A stretch of 64,000 nt of DNA from Saccharothrix obliqua. GTDB taxonomy: Bacteria > Actinomycetota > Actinomycetes > Mycobacteriales > Pseudonocardiaceae. Positions 8,670 to 18,970 of the stretch are shown piece after piece (position 1 is the stretch's first letter; every line of letters begins with the position of its first letter). A model generated the notes under the pieces. The model was not told the origin of the DNA. It was given only the letters and a program-made list of their open reading frames with translations, and did no database searches. A program made the translations under genes and the position numbers. The stretch lies in NCBI RefSeq assembly GCF_019375475.1, contig NZ_JAHXGQ010000018.1:1-64000 (forward strand). The letters run 5' to 3'.

Positions 8670-8802
8670 CCGTCGTGTTCTCCCCGTATGGCCTGGTCAA
8701 GACAACCACCCTCGTTCCCAGGGCGCAAACGAAAAGCGTGTTTGCGCCCTGGGAACGAGCGCGGTTCGCTGGCGCGCAGGCCATACGGGGAGAACACGAC
8801 GG
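8670..8802. repeat. Nested double inverted repeat (133 bp)
   Basis: Two perfect inverted repeats are nested. The outer arms are 26 bp each (8670-8695 and 8777-8802, containing ttctccccgtatggcct and its complement). The inner arms are 20 bp each (8711-8730 and 8740-8759, containing cgttcccagggcgcaaac). The whole element could fold into one long interrupted hairpin. It lies between the BrkB gene and the DUF3039 gene and contains no supported gene. It looks like a non-autonomous mobile or REP-like palindromic element. I see no flanking target duplication. Confidence 0.9.
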
Positions 8803-8833
8803 AGGGGAGGGTGTGTGGAACCGACTTATGTGC

Positions 8834-8884
8834 GACGCCTGTTCGCCCCATATCCGGGAGACGCCTGTTCGCCCATATCCGGGA
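8834..8884. repeat. Two tandem 25/26-bp repeats
   Basis: The sequence gacgcctgttcgcccc plus atatccggga is repeated immediately, the second copy lacking one C. It sits 31 bp after the nested inverted repeat, so the whole 8670-8884 stretch is repeat-derived, non-coding DNA. Confidence 0.85.
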
Positions 8885-8992
8885 ACCGGGCAGCGTGCCC
8901 GCCTGTTGAGCCGGACTTACCTCTGCCCGCCCTCACCGAGGTCCATCCGCCGATCTCGTCCGACGGCTGCCGCTCCCGGCCCGCCTGGCGGT

Positions 8993-9010
8993 GCCCGCCC
9001 TGCGGCGGGC
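8993..9010. terminator. GC-rich hairpin beyond the DUF3039 gene
   Basis: GCCCGCC-ctgc-GGCGGGC is a perfect 7-bp stem 55 bp past the stop of the leftward DUF3039 gene. It is a plausible but T-less terminator. The rest of 8885-9065 shows nothing else I can support. Confidence 0.35.
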
Positions 9011-9065
9011 GTGCCTGTTCGCGCGGACGGGCGGAGGCCGGCCGGCCGCGCGGGGGTCCTACGAC

Positions 9066-9317
9066 TTACTCGCCGTTGTTGCCCTTGGGGAGGCCCTCGT
9101 AGATCTTCTTGCACTCCGGGCAGACGGGGGAACCGGGCTTGGGCGTGCGGGTGACCGGGAAGACCTCGCCGCAGAGCGCCACCACGTGCGTGCCCATGAC
9201 CGCGCTTTCGGCGATCTTGGCCTTGCGCACGTAGTGGAACATCTTCGGGGTGTCGTCCCCGGTGTGGTCCGTGCCTTCGGGCCGGGTCTCGACGTCAGGG
9301 AGAGTCTGCGTGCTCAC
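9066..9317 (-). CDS. DUF3039 domain-containing protein
   Basis: This small 83-residue protein matches the actinobacterial DUF3039 family. H44, C49, C66 and C69 (in ALCGEVF and CPECK) form a likely zinc site. The N-terminal 20 residues are acidic and probably disordered. The function of the family is unknown. It is transcribed divergently from psuG with only 31 bp between starts, so the two genes share a very short promoter region. Confidence 0.88.
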   Translation of the reverse strand: MSTQTLPDVETRPEGTDHTGDDTPKMFHYVRKAKIAESAVMGTHVVALCGEVFPVTRTPKPGSPVCPECKKIYEGLPKGNNGE

Positions 9318-9348
9318 GGCCCCAGCTTACCTGGGATGATGGCCCCTC

Positions 9349-10254
9349 GTGAGTACGCCGAGCATCAGCGAAGAGGTCCGCACCGCCCTGGCCGGGAACC
9401 GGCCGGTGGTCGCGTTGGAGTCGACCATCCTGTCCCACGGGCTACCGCCCGGCCGCAACCGGGAGGTCGCCACCCGCATCGAGGACGTCGTGCGGGCCGC
9501 GGGCGCGGTGCCCGCCACGATCGCGGTCCTGGGTGGGGTGCCGAAGGTCGGTCTCACCGCTTCCGAGCTGGACTACGTGTGCGACCCGGCGAACTCGTTG
9601 GTGAAGCTGTCGCGGCGGGACCTGGGTGCCGCCTTCGCCCTGCGGGTCGACGGTGCCACGACGGTCGCCTCCACGGCCGCGCTGGCGCACGCCGCCGGGG
9701 TCGGGGTGTTCGCGACCGGCGGGCTGGGCGGGGTGCACCGGGGTGCGCGCGAGACCTGGGACGTGTCGGCCGACCTCGACGTGCTGGCCACCACGCCGGT
9801 CCTCGTGGTCTGTTCCGGGGTCAAGTCGATCCTCGACATCGGGGCCACGCTGGAACTGCTGGAAACGCGTTCCGTGCCGGTCCTCGGCTTCGGCACCGAC
9901 TCGTTCCCCGCCTTCTACCGGCGGGAGTCCGCGTTCGGCGTGCCGTGGCGCGTGGACACGGCGTCGGACGCCGCCGCGGTGGTGGCCGCACACCGCTCCT
10001 CCGTGCCGGGCTCGGCGGGCGTGCTGCTGGCCAACCCGATCCCGGCCGAGTTCGAGATGGACCTCGACCTGCACGACCGGCTGCTGGCCGAGGGCCTGGA
10101 GCGGACCCGGGACGTGCACGGCAAGGACGTCACCCCCGCCCTGCTGGAGCACTTCCACACGGCCAGCGGCGGGGTGAGCCTGGACGCCAACGAAGCCCTC
10201 GTGCTGTCCAACGCCTCGCTGGCCGCGCGGGTCGCCGTGGAGCTGTGTCGGTGA
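9349..10254 (+). CDS. psuG: Pseudouridine-5'-phosphate glycosidase (PsuG)
   Basis: This 301-residue enzyme reversibly cleaves the C-C bond of pseudouridine 5'-phosphate to give uracil and ribose 5-phosphate, a salvage step for RNA-derived pseudouridine. E24 (in ALESTILSHG), K86 and K159 (in SGVKS) sit at a constant offset of seven from E31, K93 and the Schiff-base lysine K166 of the E. coli enzyme as I recall them, so the active site looks intact. Length is normal for the family. It starts with GTG and overlaps the downstream PfkB kinase by 4 nt, forming a psuGK operon. Confidence 0.95.
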   Translation: MSTPSISEEVRTALAGNRPVVALESTILSHGLPPGRNREVATRIEDVVRAAGAVPATIAVLGGVPKVGLTASELDYVCDPANSLVKLSRRDLGAAFALRVDGATTVASTAALAHAAGVGVFATGGLGGVHRGARETWDVSADLDVLATTPVLVVCSGVKSILDIGATLELLETRSVPVLGFGTDSFPAFYRRESAFGVPWRVDTASDAAAVVAAHRSSVPGSAGVLLANPIPAEFEMDLDLHDRLLAEGLERTRDVHGKDVTPALLEHFHTASGGVSLDANEALVLSNASLAARVAVELCR

Positions 10255-11123
10255 GTGGGATCGTCGTGGTCGGTGACGCCGGGCTCGACGTGGTCGCCCG
10301 GCACTCCGGTCCGATCGTGCACGGCGGTGACTCGCGTGCCGCCGTGACCATCGAACCCGGCGGCGCGGGCGCGAACACAGCCGTGTGGCTGGCCGCTTGC
10401 GGCGCGTCGCCGACGCTGGTGGCCCGGGTCGGCGCGGACGCCGCGGGACGGCAGGTGCACGCCGAGCTGACCGCGGCCGGCGTCCGGTGCGCCTTCGCCG
10501 TGGACACCGAACGGGCCACCTGCTGCGTCGTCGTCCTGGTCGACGAGACCGGCCAGCGCTCCATGCTGCCCGATCGCGGCGCGAACGCGCGGTTCTCGCC
10601 CGCCGACCTGGACCCGGCGGTCCTGCGGGGCGCACGGCACCTGCACCTGTCCGGCTACGTGCTGCTGGACGCCACGTCCCGGCCCGCCGGGCTGGCGGTG
10701 CTGCGTGCCGCGCGGGCCGCGGGCCTGACCACCTCGGTCGACCCGCAGTCGGCCGCGTTGATCTACGACGGCTTCCTGGACGACGTGCGCGGCGTCGACC
10801 TCCTGCTGCCCAACGAGGAGGAGCTGACGGCGCTCACCGGGTCACCGGACCCGGGATCGGCCACCGCCCTGCTGGACGTGGTGGGCGCCGTGGTCGCCAC
10901 GTCCGGCGCGCGGGGTGCGAGCTGGGTCGATCGCGACGGCGTGGTCCCGGTGCCGGCACTGCCCGTGGAGTGCGTGGACTCGACGGGCGCGGGCGACGCG
11001 TTCGACGCCGGGTTGCTGGCCGCCTGGCTGGCCGGCGCGTCCCGGGAGGACGCGTTGGCGGCCGGTGTCGGCGCGGCGGCGCGCGCGGTCTCGGCGGTGG
11101 GTGCTCAGCCCTCGATCACGTGA
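10251..11123 (+). CDS. psuK: PfkB-family carbohydrate kinase, probable pseudouridine kinase
   Basis: This 290-residue ribokinase-like (PfkB) kinase has the N-terminal GGAGAN nucleoside/sugar-binding motif and the C-terminal signature DSTGAGDAF near 243-251, whose second Asp is the catalytic base. Its GTG start overlaps the psuG stop (GTGA), which strongly suggests that it phosphorylates pseudouridine to feed PsuG. E. coli PsuK is from the same superfamily. Substrate is inferred from the operon, not from residues. Its 3' end overlaps the convergent DUF3099 gene by 19 nt. Confidence 0.87.
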   Translation: MSGIVVVGDAGLDVVARHSGPIVHGGDSRAAVTIEPGGAGANTAVWLAACGASPTLVARVGADAAGRQVHAELTAAGVRCAFAVDTERATCCVVVLVDETGQRSMLPDRGANARFSPADLDPAVLRGARHLHLSGYVLLDATSRPAGLAVLRAARAAGLTTSVDPQSAALIYDGFLDDVRGVDLLLPNEEELTALTGSPDPGSATALLDVVGAVVATSGARGASWVDRDGVVPVPALPVECVDSTGAGDAFDAGLLAAWLAGASREDALAAGVGAAARAVSAVGAQPSIT

Positions 11124-11419
11124 TGGCCCTTGGCCTCCAGGGCGCGGTGCTCCTTGACGTAGCGGTTGGCCTGCTCCGCCTTGCGGGGCGGCCGGTCGTT
11201 CGCGATGAGCACCGCCATCCAGGGCAACGGCACGGACAGCACCAGCAGGGCCAGCGCCAGCCACCACGTCTGGTAGAAGACCATCGCCAGGACCAGGCAC
11301 GGGATCCGCGCACCCATCATGATCATGTATTTGCGCTTGCGCGCCGCGTGCTGCTCCTCGTAGGAGAGGGCCGCATCGGTGATGAGCACCGGTGTGCCGT
11401 CGCGCTCGTGGTCCACCAT
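11105..11419 (-). CDS. DUF3099 membrane protein
   Basis: This 104-residue protein has two closely spaced hydrophobic segments (about residues 32-50 and 53-72) separated by a short turn, flanked by a basic RKRK stretch and a charged C-terminus. It matches the actinobacterial DUF3099 family, whose function is unknown. It is convergent with the pseudouridine kinase gene, and their 3' ends overlap by 19 nt. Confidence 0.87.
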   Translation of the reverse strand: MVDHERDGTPVLITDAALSYEEQHAARKRKYMIMMGARIPCLVLAMVFYQTWWLALALLVLSVPLPWMAVLIANDRPPRKAEQANRYVKEHRALEAKGHHVIEG

Positions 11420-11566
11420 GCGTCTTATCGTCCCACCACGCGGTTTCCCGCGACAGCTACCGGGGCTTGTTATTCCTCCGTGGTGACAACCGCCACGCGT
11501 TCCGGTGATTCGGCACGAAGGTGCCGGAGCGGGGCGTGCGTCTCATTGTGAAAGTACGATCCGTCC

Positions 11567-13075
11567 GTGGTGGCGCTTGATCGTCTGGTCGACGTGCTCG
11601 GGAGCCTGGGCACGCACCTGAGCTGCGCGCCCAGGGGGCGGGACGTCGAGTTGCGCGGGGTCGCGTTGCACGACCCGGCGGAGAACGGCACCGCGGCGGC
11701 CGATGACGTGCTGCTCGGGTTGGGCGTGCCGTCACCCGCGGCGGCGGCGCGGTTGGTCGGGTCCACCGGGGCCGCGGCCGTCGTGCTGCACGGCGCGCCT
11801 CCCCTGGACGAACGGGTGGTCGCGGCGGCGCGGAAGTCGGGCGCCGCGGTGCTGCTGGTCGACCCGTCGGTGCCGTGGGGCCAGTTGGCCAACGTCACCC
11901 AGACCGTCGTGCTCGGCGGGCGGCCGAAGGGTTCCGGCGACCTGTTCGCGGTCGCCGACGCGATCGCCGCCGTGGTGGGCGGCCCGGTGACGATCGAGGA
12001 CCAGCAGTCGCGGGTGCTGGCCTACTCCTACCGGCAGCAGGGCGTGGACCCGGTCCGGGTGCAGACGATCCTGGGCCGCCGGGTGCCCGACGAGGCACGC
12101 CGGTCGCTGCGCGAGTACGGCGTGTTCACGCACCTGGCGCGGTCGGACGAGCCGATGTTCGTGCCGAAGCTGACCGACCAGCTCGGCGGGCGGCTGGTGG
12201 TGGCCGTGCGGGCGGGGCGGGAACTGCTCGGCTCGGTCTGGGTCGAGGTCGACCGCGACGTCGACGCGGCCCGGCACGCGGCGCTGGTGGACGGCGCGCG
12301 GACCGCCGCGCTGCACCTGCTGCGGGCGCGGGCGAGCGCCGACCTGGAGCGGCAGGCCGAGGCCGACCTGGTGATCGGCGTGCTGGACGCGGGCCACTCG
12401 GGCAACCTCGCCCGGCTCGGGCTGCCCGGCGCCGACCTGCGGGTGATCGCCGTGCAGGCGCACGCGGGCGAGGGCGAGCACGGTGCCGCGCTGCTCGCCT
12501 TCGAGCGCGCCACGGCGGGTTTCGGCTGGTCACGACCCGGGCGCAGCGCGTTGTTCGGCAACGTCCTCTACACCGTGCTGCCCTGCGGCGACGACCCGGC
12601 GGTGGCGGTGGAGTGGGTGCGGGCGCTGATCCGCGAACTGCCGCCCGAGGCGGTGGTCGAGGCCGGTATCGGCGGGCGCGCCGACGCCGCCCAGCTGCCC
12701 GCGTCCCGGGCCGAGGCCGACGAGTGCCTGGCGTTGTCCGCGGGCGAACCGGTGGTCTACGACCAGTCCTGGGCGCGGGTCCTGCTGCGTCGGCTGGCCG
12801 CCGTCGCCGAGGCGGGCAGGCTGCCCGCGCGGGGACCGGTGGCGGACCTGGTCCGGCACGACCTGGAGTTCGGCACCCAGTACGCCACCACGTTGCAGGC
12901 GTGGCTGGCGGCGCAGGGCGACGCGCGGGAGGCGGCCAGGGCGTTGTCCGTGCACCCGAACACGCTGCGGTACCGGATGCAGAAGATGGCCGAGGTGACC
13001 CCGCTGCCGCTGGACGACGCGGACCAGCGGCTCGCCATGGCGATCGCGCTGGCCGTGGGGCGGTACCGGACCTGA
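11567..13075 (+). CDS. PucR family transcriptional regulator
   Basis: This 502-residue regulator has an N-terminal PucR-type sensory domain, a central GGDEF-like degenerate domain and a C-terminal PucR helix-turn-helix (LSVHPNTLRYRMQKM, about 460-475). PucR proteins generally activate catabolic genes, first described for purine catabolism. Adjacent upstream is the psuGK operon, a possible target, but the gene is separated from it by the convergent DUF3099 gene. Downstream the methyltransferase follows immediately, so PucR and the next two genes may be co-transcribed. Start is a GTG at 11567. Confidence 0.88.
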   Translation: MVALDRLVDVLGSLGTHLSCAPRGRDVELRGVALHDPAENGTAAADDVLLGLGVPSPAAAARLVGSTGAAAVVLHGAPPLDERVVAAARKSGAAVLLVDPSVPWGQLANVTQTVVLGGRPKGSGDLFAVADAIAAVVGGPVTIEDQQSRVLAYSYRQQGVDPVRVQTILGRRVPDEARRSLREYGVFTHLARSDEPMFVPKLTDQLGGRLVVAVRAGRELLGSVWVEVDRDVDAARHAALVDGARTAALHLLRARASADLERQAEADLVIGVLDAGHSGNLARLGLPGADLRVIAVQAHAGEGEHGAALLAFERATAGFGWSRPGRSALFGNVLYTVLPCGDDPAVAVEWVRALIRELPPEAVVEAGIGGRADAAQLPASRAEADECLALSAGEPVVYDQSWARVLLRRLAAVAEAGRLPARGPVADLVRHDLEFGTQYATTLQAWLAAQGDAREAARALSVHPNTLRYRMQKMAEVTPLPLDDADQRLAMAIALAVGRYRT

Positions 13076-13093
13076 GTGCGGGAGGATTCGGCG

Positions 13094-14578
13094 GTGTTCC
13101 CTGATCTCTCCACAGACCTGACCACGCGGTTGCGCGCCGCGTTCCGCGAAGCCGGGTACGACGCCGACGGGGTGGTGTCCGCGCTCGGGCCGCAAGCACA
13201 CGCCGCGCTGGGCCGGGGCGAGCCGGAGGCCGCGCGCCGGGCCGCCCGCGACGCGGGCCCGCTGGGCACCCTGATCCGGCTGTTCCTGCTCGGCGACGCC
13301 GAGTCGCCCGGCGACGTCGCGGCGGCCCTCGGCGACCTGGACGTCGCGCGGGCCGTCGAGGCCGGTCTGCTGACCGCCGCCGGCGACCGGCTGCGGGCCG
13401 GGCTGGACGTCCGGCCGCACGGCGACGACGACGGCTCCTGGTGGGTGATCGCCGACCTCGACGCCGACCAGCGGGGCGGCCCGGTGCCCGCCGACCACGT
13501 GCTGGGCGTCGGCCACGCCTCGATCAGCCTGGCGCGTGCCACGTCCCGGCGGCCGGTGGACTCGCTGCTCGACCTCGGCACCGGCTGCGGCGTGCAGGCG
13601 CTGCACGCGAGCAGGCACGCCCGGCGGATCACCGCCACCGACGTGTCGGAACGGGCGCTGCGGCTGGCCGAGGGCACGTTCCGGCTCAACGAGGTCGACG
13701 TGGAGCTGCGCCGGGGCGAGTGGTTCGCGCCGCTGCGCAACCGGAAGTTCGACCAGGTGGTGTGCAACCCGCCGTTCGTGGTCGGCCCGCCGCGGGTGGA
13801 CTACGTGTACCGCGACTCCGGCCTGGACGGCGACGACGCCAGCGCCCTGGTCGTGCGGCAGCTGCCCGCGTTCCTGAACGAGGGCGGCGTGGGCCAGCTG
13901 CTGGCCTCGTGGCTGCACCGCAAGGGCGAGGACTGGGCGGACCGCGTGTCGTCCTGGCTGCCCCGGCACGTGGACGCGTGGTTCGTGCAGCGGGACGTGG
14001 CCGACCCGGCGCTCTACGTCGGCACGTGGCTGCGGGACGCCGGCGTCGACCCGCGGTCGGCGGAGGGCCGGGCGAAGGCGGGCGCGTGGCTGGACTGGTT
14101 CGCGGAGCACGACGTGGAGGGCATCGGGTTCGGGTTCGTGACGCTGCGCCGCACCGACGCCGCGCACCCCGACGTGGTGTGCGAGGACCTGCGGCACGCC
14201 TACGACGACCCGCTGGGGCCGGAGTCGGCGGCGTGGCTGGACCGCGTGCGGTGGCTGCGCGAGCACGACGACGAACAGCTCCTGAACACCCGTTTCACGG
14301 TGCCGGACACGGTGGTGCTGGAGGAGGTCTCCACACCCGCCGACGAGGGCTGGGAGCCCGTCGTGCGGCGGCTGCACCGGACCGACGGCCCCGGCTGGCA
14401 GCACGAGCTGGACGAGGTGGCCGCGAAGCTGCTGGCGGGTTTCCGGGGCGCGCTGCCGCTCGCGGACCTGGTGGCGTTGCTGGCCTACGCCCACGACGCG
14501 GACGCCGACGCGCTGGCCGACGCGGCCCTGCCGGTGGTGCGGGAGCTGGTGCGGCACGGGATGGTGACGCCGGCGTGA
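13094..14578 (+). CDS. Class I SAM-dependent methyltransferase, HemK/PrmC-like core
   Basis: This is a protein of about 494 residues with an N-terminal alpha-helical domain, a Rossmann methyltransferase core (motif I DLGTGCG at 160-166, NPPF at 225-228) and a C-terminal extension of about 200 residues. The NPPF motif marks N-methylation of amide or base nitrogen, as in PrmC or RlmG/RsmC-like enzymes, but the exact substrate is unknown. I chose GTG 13094 because GGGAGGA lies 8 nt upstream; GTG 13076, which abuts the PucR stop, is the alternative. It overlaps dtd downstream by 4 nt. Confidence 0.85.
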   Translation: MFPDLSTDLTTRLRAAFREAGYDADGVVSALGPQAHAALGRGEPEAARRAARDAGPLGTLIRLFLLGDAESPGDVAAALGDLDVARAVEAGLLTAAGDRLRAGLDVRPHGDDDGSWWVIADLDADQRGGPVPADHVLGVGHASISLARATSRRPVDSLLDLGTGCGVQALHASRHARRITATDVSERALRLAEGTFRLNEVDVELRRGEWFAPLRNRKFDQVVCNPPFVVGPPRVDYVYRDSGLDGDDASALVVRQLPAFLNEGGVGQLLASWLHRKGEDWADRVSSWLPRHVDAWFVQRDVADPALYVGTWLRDAGVDPRSAEGRAKAGAWLDWFAEHDVEGIGFGFVTLRRTDAAHPDVVCEDLRHAYDDPLGPESAAWLDRVRWLREHDDEQLLNTRFTVPDTVVLEEVSTPADEGWEPVVRRLHRTDGPGWQHELDEVAAKLLAGFRGALPLADLVALLAYAHDADADALADAALPVVRELVRHGMVTPA

Positions 14579-15000
14579 GGGCGGTCGTGGCGCGCGTCAC
14601 CGAGGCCGAGGTGACCGTGGGTGGTGAGCGGGTCGGCGCGATCGACGAGCCGGGACTGCTGGTCCTGCTGGGCGTGCACGTGGACGACACACCCGCCAAG
14701 GCGCCGCTGATGGCGCGCAAGCTGCACGAACTGCGGGTCCTCCGGGACGAGGAGTCGTGCGCCACGACCGGCGCTCCCCTGCTGGTGGTGAGCCAGTTCA
14801 CGCTCTACGGCGAGACGCGGAAGGGGCGGCGGCCGTCGTGGACCGCCGCCGCGCGCCCGGAGCACGCCGAGCCGTTGGTGGACGCCGTGGTGCGGGAACT
14901 GCGCCAGAAGGGCGCGCGAGTGGAAACCGGGCGGTTCGGCGCGATGATGTCCGTGCGCAGTGCGAACGACGGCCCGTTCACCGTGTTGGTCGAACTCTAG
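14575..15000 (+). CDS. dtd: D-aminoacyl-tRNA deacylase (Dtd)
   Basis: This 141-residue cytosolic enzyme hydrolyses D-amino acids (and glycine mischarged on tRNA-Ala) from tRNA. The two DTD signatures are present: SQFTLYG at 73-79 and the GRFGAMM...NDGP block at 119-134 whose Gly-Pro dipeptide is the chirality filter. Length is typical. Its GTG start overlaps the methyltransferase stop (GTGA), so the two are translationally coupled. Confidence 0.95.
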   Translation: MRAVVARVTEAEVTVGGERVGAIDEPGLLVLLGVHVDDTPAKAPLMARKLHELRVLRDEESCATTGAPLLVVSQFTLYGETRKGRRPSWTAAARPEHAEPLVDAVVRELRQKGARVETGRFGAMMSVRSANDGPFTVLVEL

Positions 15001-15007
15001 CTGCCTT

Positions 15008-15026
15008 CTCAGGCAATCCTCAGGAT
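15008..15026. promoter_or_regulatory. Dyad motif upstream of sigB
   Basis: CTCAGGCAATCCTCAGGATT contains a perfect 13-bp palindrome, AATCCT-C-AGGATT, at 15014-15026. The same CTCAGGCAA(T)CCT-AGGA-TC pattern appears upstream of the TerC gene at 21101-21120. It may be the dtd terminator stem, an operator, or both. Confidence 0.4.
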
Positions 15027-15076
15027 TCGCGGCGCAACCGCTGTGACGGCAGTGACGTCTCCAGATCGGGGAAGCG

Positions 15077-15102
15077 GGAACCATTTCGACGCGGTCGGCG
15101 TT
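15077..15102 (+). promoter_or_regulatory. ECF-type (SigE/SigH/SigR-like) promoter for sigB
   Basis: GGAAC at 15077-15081 (preceded by G) is followed after 17 bases by CGTT at 15099-15102. This matches the consensus GGAAC-N16-19-CGTT recognised by mycobacterial SigE/SigH and the related SigR promoters, which drive sigB in those bacteria. It lies 83 bp upstream of the sigB ATG. Confidence 0.6.
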
Positions 15103-15184
15103 TCCCCAGATGACTGCAACGCCGCGCAGCGCAGCGCGGAAGTGACCGCACTGCCGCCCGCGACGACAAGGGGGAGGGAGCTCC

Positions 15185-16168
15185 ATGACCGTCCCGAGGG
15201 TCCTCGACCGCGAGGACACGACTGCACCGAGCGCCGAGCTGGACCTCGACGCCCAGGGACCGGCCGCCGACCTGGTCAGGGTCTACCTGAACGGCATCGG
15301 CAAGACAGCGCTGCTCACCGCGGCCGAGGAAGTGGAACTCGCGAAGCGGATCGAGGCGGGGGTCTTCGCGCAGCACGTCTTGGAGACGGGGTCCGGGTTG
15401 TCCGCGACCCGCCGCGAGGAACTGCGCGCCCTGGTGCGCGACGGCCACGTGGCAAAGAACCATCTGCTCGAAGCGAATCTGCGGTTGGTCGTTTCCCTGG
15501 CCAAGCGATACACCGGCCGTGGAATGCCGCTGTTGGATCTCATCCAGGAAGGCAACCTGGGCTTGATCCGCGCGGTGGAGAAGTTCGACTACACCAAGGG
15601 TTTCAAGTTCTCGACCTACGCCACGTGGTGGATCCGCCAGGCGATCACCCGCGGAATGGCGGACCAGGGCCGGACCATCCGGCTGCCGGTCCACCTGGTG
15701 GAGCAGGTGAACAAGCTCGCCCGGATCAAGCGGGACCTGCACCAGCAGCTCGGCCGCGAGGCGACCACCGAGGAGCTGGCGCGCGAGTCCGGCCTGACGC
15801 CCGACAAGGTGTCCGACCTGCTCGACCACGCCCGCGACCCGGTGAGCCTGGACATGCCGGTCGGTTCCGAGGAGGACGCGCCGCTCGGCGACTTCATCGA
15901 GGACTCCGACGCCACGGACGCGGAGAGCGCCGTGATCTCGGGCCTGCTCCAGGACGACCTGCGGCGGGTGCTGGCCACGCTGGAGCAGCGCGAGCAGGCG
16001 GTGATCCGGTTGCGCTACGGCCTGGAGGACGGGCAGCCGCGCACGCTGGACCAGATCGGCAAGCAGTTCGGCCTGTCCCGGGAACGGGTCCGGCAGATCG
16101 AGCGCGAGGTCATGGCGAAGCTGCGCCAGGGTGAGCGGGCCGCGAAGCTCCGCGCTTACGCGAGCTGA
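15185..16168 (+). CDS. sigB: Principal-like RNA polymerase sigma factor SigB (group 2)
   Basis: This 327-residue sigma-70 protein lacks the long N-terminal region 1.1 of HrdB/SigA. It has region 1.2 ([16 protein letters not shown]), a complete region 2 ([20 protein letters not shown] through TWWIRQAI), region 3, and a region 4.2 helix-turn-helix ([20 protein letters not shown]). It is the stress/stationary group 2 factor of actinobacteria. A GGGGGAGGGAG-like ribosome binding site precedes ATG 15185. The upstream ECF promoter match suggests induction by oxidative or envelope stress. In corynebacteria sigB sits next to dtxR; here ideR is 26 kb away in the same direction. Confidence 0.93.
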   Translation: MTVPRVLDREDTTAPSAELDLDAQGPAADLVRVYLNGIGKTALLTAAEEVELAKRIEAGVFAQHVLETGSGLSATRREELRALVRDGHVAKNHLLEANLRLVVSLAKRYTGRGMPLLDLIQEGNLGLIRAVEKFDYTKGFKFSTYATWWIRQAITRGMADQGRTIRLPVHLVEQVNKLARIKRDLHQQLGREATTEELARESGLTPDKVSDLLDHARDPVSLDMPVGSEEDAPLGDFIEDSDATDAESAVISGLLQDDLRRVLATLEQREQAVIRLRYGLEDGQPRTLDQIGKQFGLSRERVRQIEREVMAKLRQGERAAKLRAYAS

Positions 16169-16243
16169 CGAACTCACCCGAACGGCCGGGTTGACTTGTG
16201 ACTCCGGTCACGGCACGGTCGCGTGTTACACGGATCTTCGCGT

Positions 16244-16268
16244 CACCTCCACCCCTCTCGTGGAGGTG
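16244..16268 (+). terminator. Hairpin downstream of sigB
   Basis: CACCTCCAC-ccctctc-GTGGAGGTG forms a perfect 9-bp stem about 75 bp after the sigB stop. There is no T run, but the position suits sigB transcription termination. Confidence 0.55.
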
Positions 16269-16422
16269 GTCGCGCGCTGAGGAAGGTCGGGGCGGTCGGG
16301 GGCCGGCCCGGCCTTCCGCGCGTCCGGGGGCACGACGCGAATCACACCACGCCGACGGCCTCGGGGCGGTCGGCGCGGTATAGGTTCGTCGGAACCCGAA
16401 CGCGCGCAAGGGAGCCCGCGAC

Positions 16423-18090
<1,668 letters not shown>

Positions 18091-18096
18091 TCCCGG

Positions 18097-18942
18097 TCAG
18101 TGGTCCGCCCACCAGGCGCGCGCGTCGGTGGCGGTCGTCGGCAGCAGTGAGCCGCGGGGTGCGCCGGACAGCAGTTCGAGCACCCACGCGGTCTCGGCCG
18201 GGTGCACCGGGTCGGTGAGCGCGCGCAGCACCACGCGGTCGGCGTAGCCGTCGGCGGCCAGCACCCGCGCCAGTTCCGGCGCGGCCTCCGGGTCGGCGAC
18301 GGCCGCGTCCAGCGGCGTGCGGTCGGCGAGCCGGTGGACGCGGGTGGCCAGCGTCCGCTCGGCTTCGGCGAGCAACGCGCGCCAGGTCTCCCAAGGGAAG
18401 TCCGTGTCGTCCGGTTCGCCACGCGTCGTGTAGGCGTCGTCGTGGACGAGGTAGTGGTTGCCCTCGGCGTCGACGTGCCACCCCGCGCCCATCCGCGACG
18501 GCTTCGGGTACGGGGCGTCGCCACCACCACGCAGGCCCGTGACGGCGGCGTGCAGGGCGGCCGACGCGCGGTCCACGTCGTCGTGCTCGCCGAGCACGGC
18601 GAACCGGGCGAGCAGGGCCAGCCCGGGACCGGGATGGCGCAGCTCCGGGTCGAGCAACGCGGCGGCCCGGCACACCAGGTCCAGTTCCGCCCAGCGCAGG
18701 GCGTGCGGGTGCGGGTGCCCCTCGTCGTCCCAGCCGACGGTCACCGGCTCCTCGTCACCGGAGCGGACGCCGAGGTCGAAGTAGCCGTCGCTGACCGACA
18801 GGTCCAGCGCCAGGCCACCGCCCACCTCGAAGGTGGCGACGTGCTCGTCCTCCTCGAAGAACTCGTCGTCGGACGTGAAGGCGTACATCGCCCAGAATTC
18901 CGGGTCGGCCAGCCCCCGGCGCAGTTCGAGTGGAATCGACAC
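18097..18942 (-). CDS. Hypothetical acidic protein, 281 residues
   Basis: I do not recognise this family. The product is soluble, acidic and rich in Trp and Asp, with no signal peptide or membrane segment. The N-terminal 80 residues look beta-rich (FEVGGGLALDLSVSDGYFDLGV) and the remainder alpha-helical. The region DADAEGNHYLVH-like at about 165-175 (H-V-D-A-E-G-N-H-Y) could be an interaction surface. The coding-like codon bias and a clean ATG preceded by purines support a real gene. It converges on the fumarase gene with a 6-bp gap. Confidence 0.7.
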   Translation of the reverse strand: MSIPLELRRGLADPEFWAMYAFTSDDEFFEEDEHVATFEVGGGLALDLSVSDGYFDLGVRSGDEEPVTVGWDDEGHPHPHALRWAELDLVCRAAALLDPELRHPGPGLALLARFAVLGEHDDVDRASAALHAAVTGLRGGGDAPYPKPSRMGAGWHVDAEGNHYLVHDDAYTTRGEPDDTDFPWETWRALLAEAERTLATRVHRLADRTPLDAAVADPEAAPELARVLAADGYADRVVLRALTDPVHPAETAWVLELLSGAPRGSLLPTTATDARAWWADH

Positions 18943-18970
18943 GCACGGATGCTAGATCAACCGCCCGTGG

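Noticed and set aside
8405-8851. 148-codon minus-strand frame running through the nested inverted repeat
   Set aside because: It is generated by the palindrome and by the 3' end of the BrkB gene; the product is low-complexity and has no ribosome binding site.
13076-13078. GTG immediately after the PucR stop as start of the methyltransferase
   Set aside because: The second GTG at 13094 has a well-placed GGGAGGA; the first would place that sequence inside the coding region. Not fully excluded.
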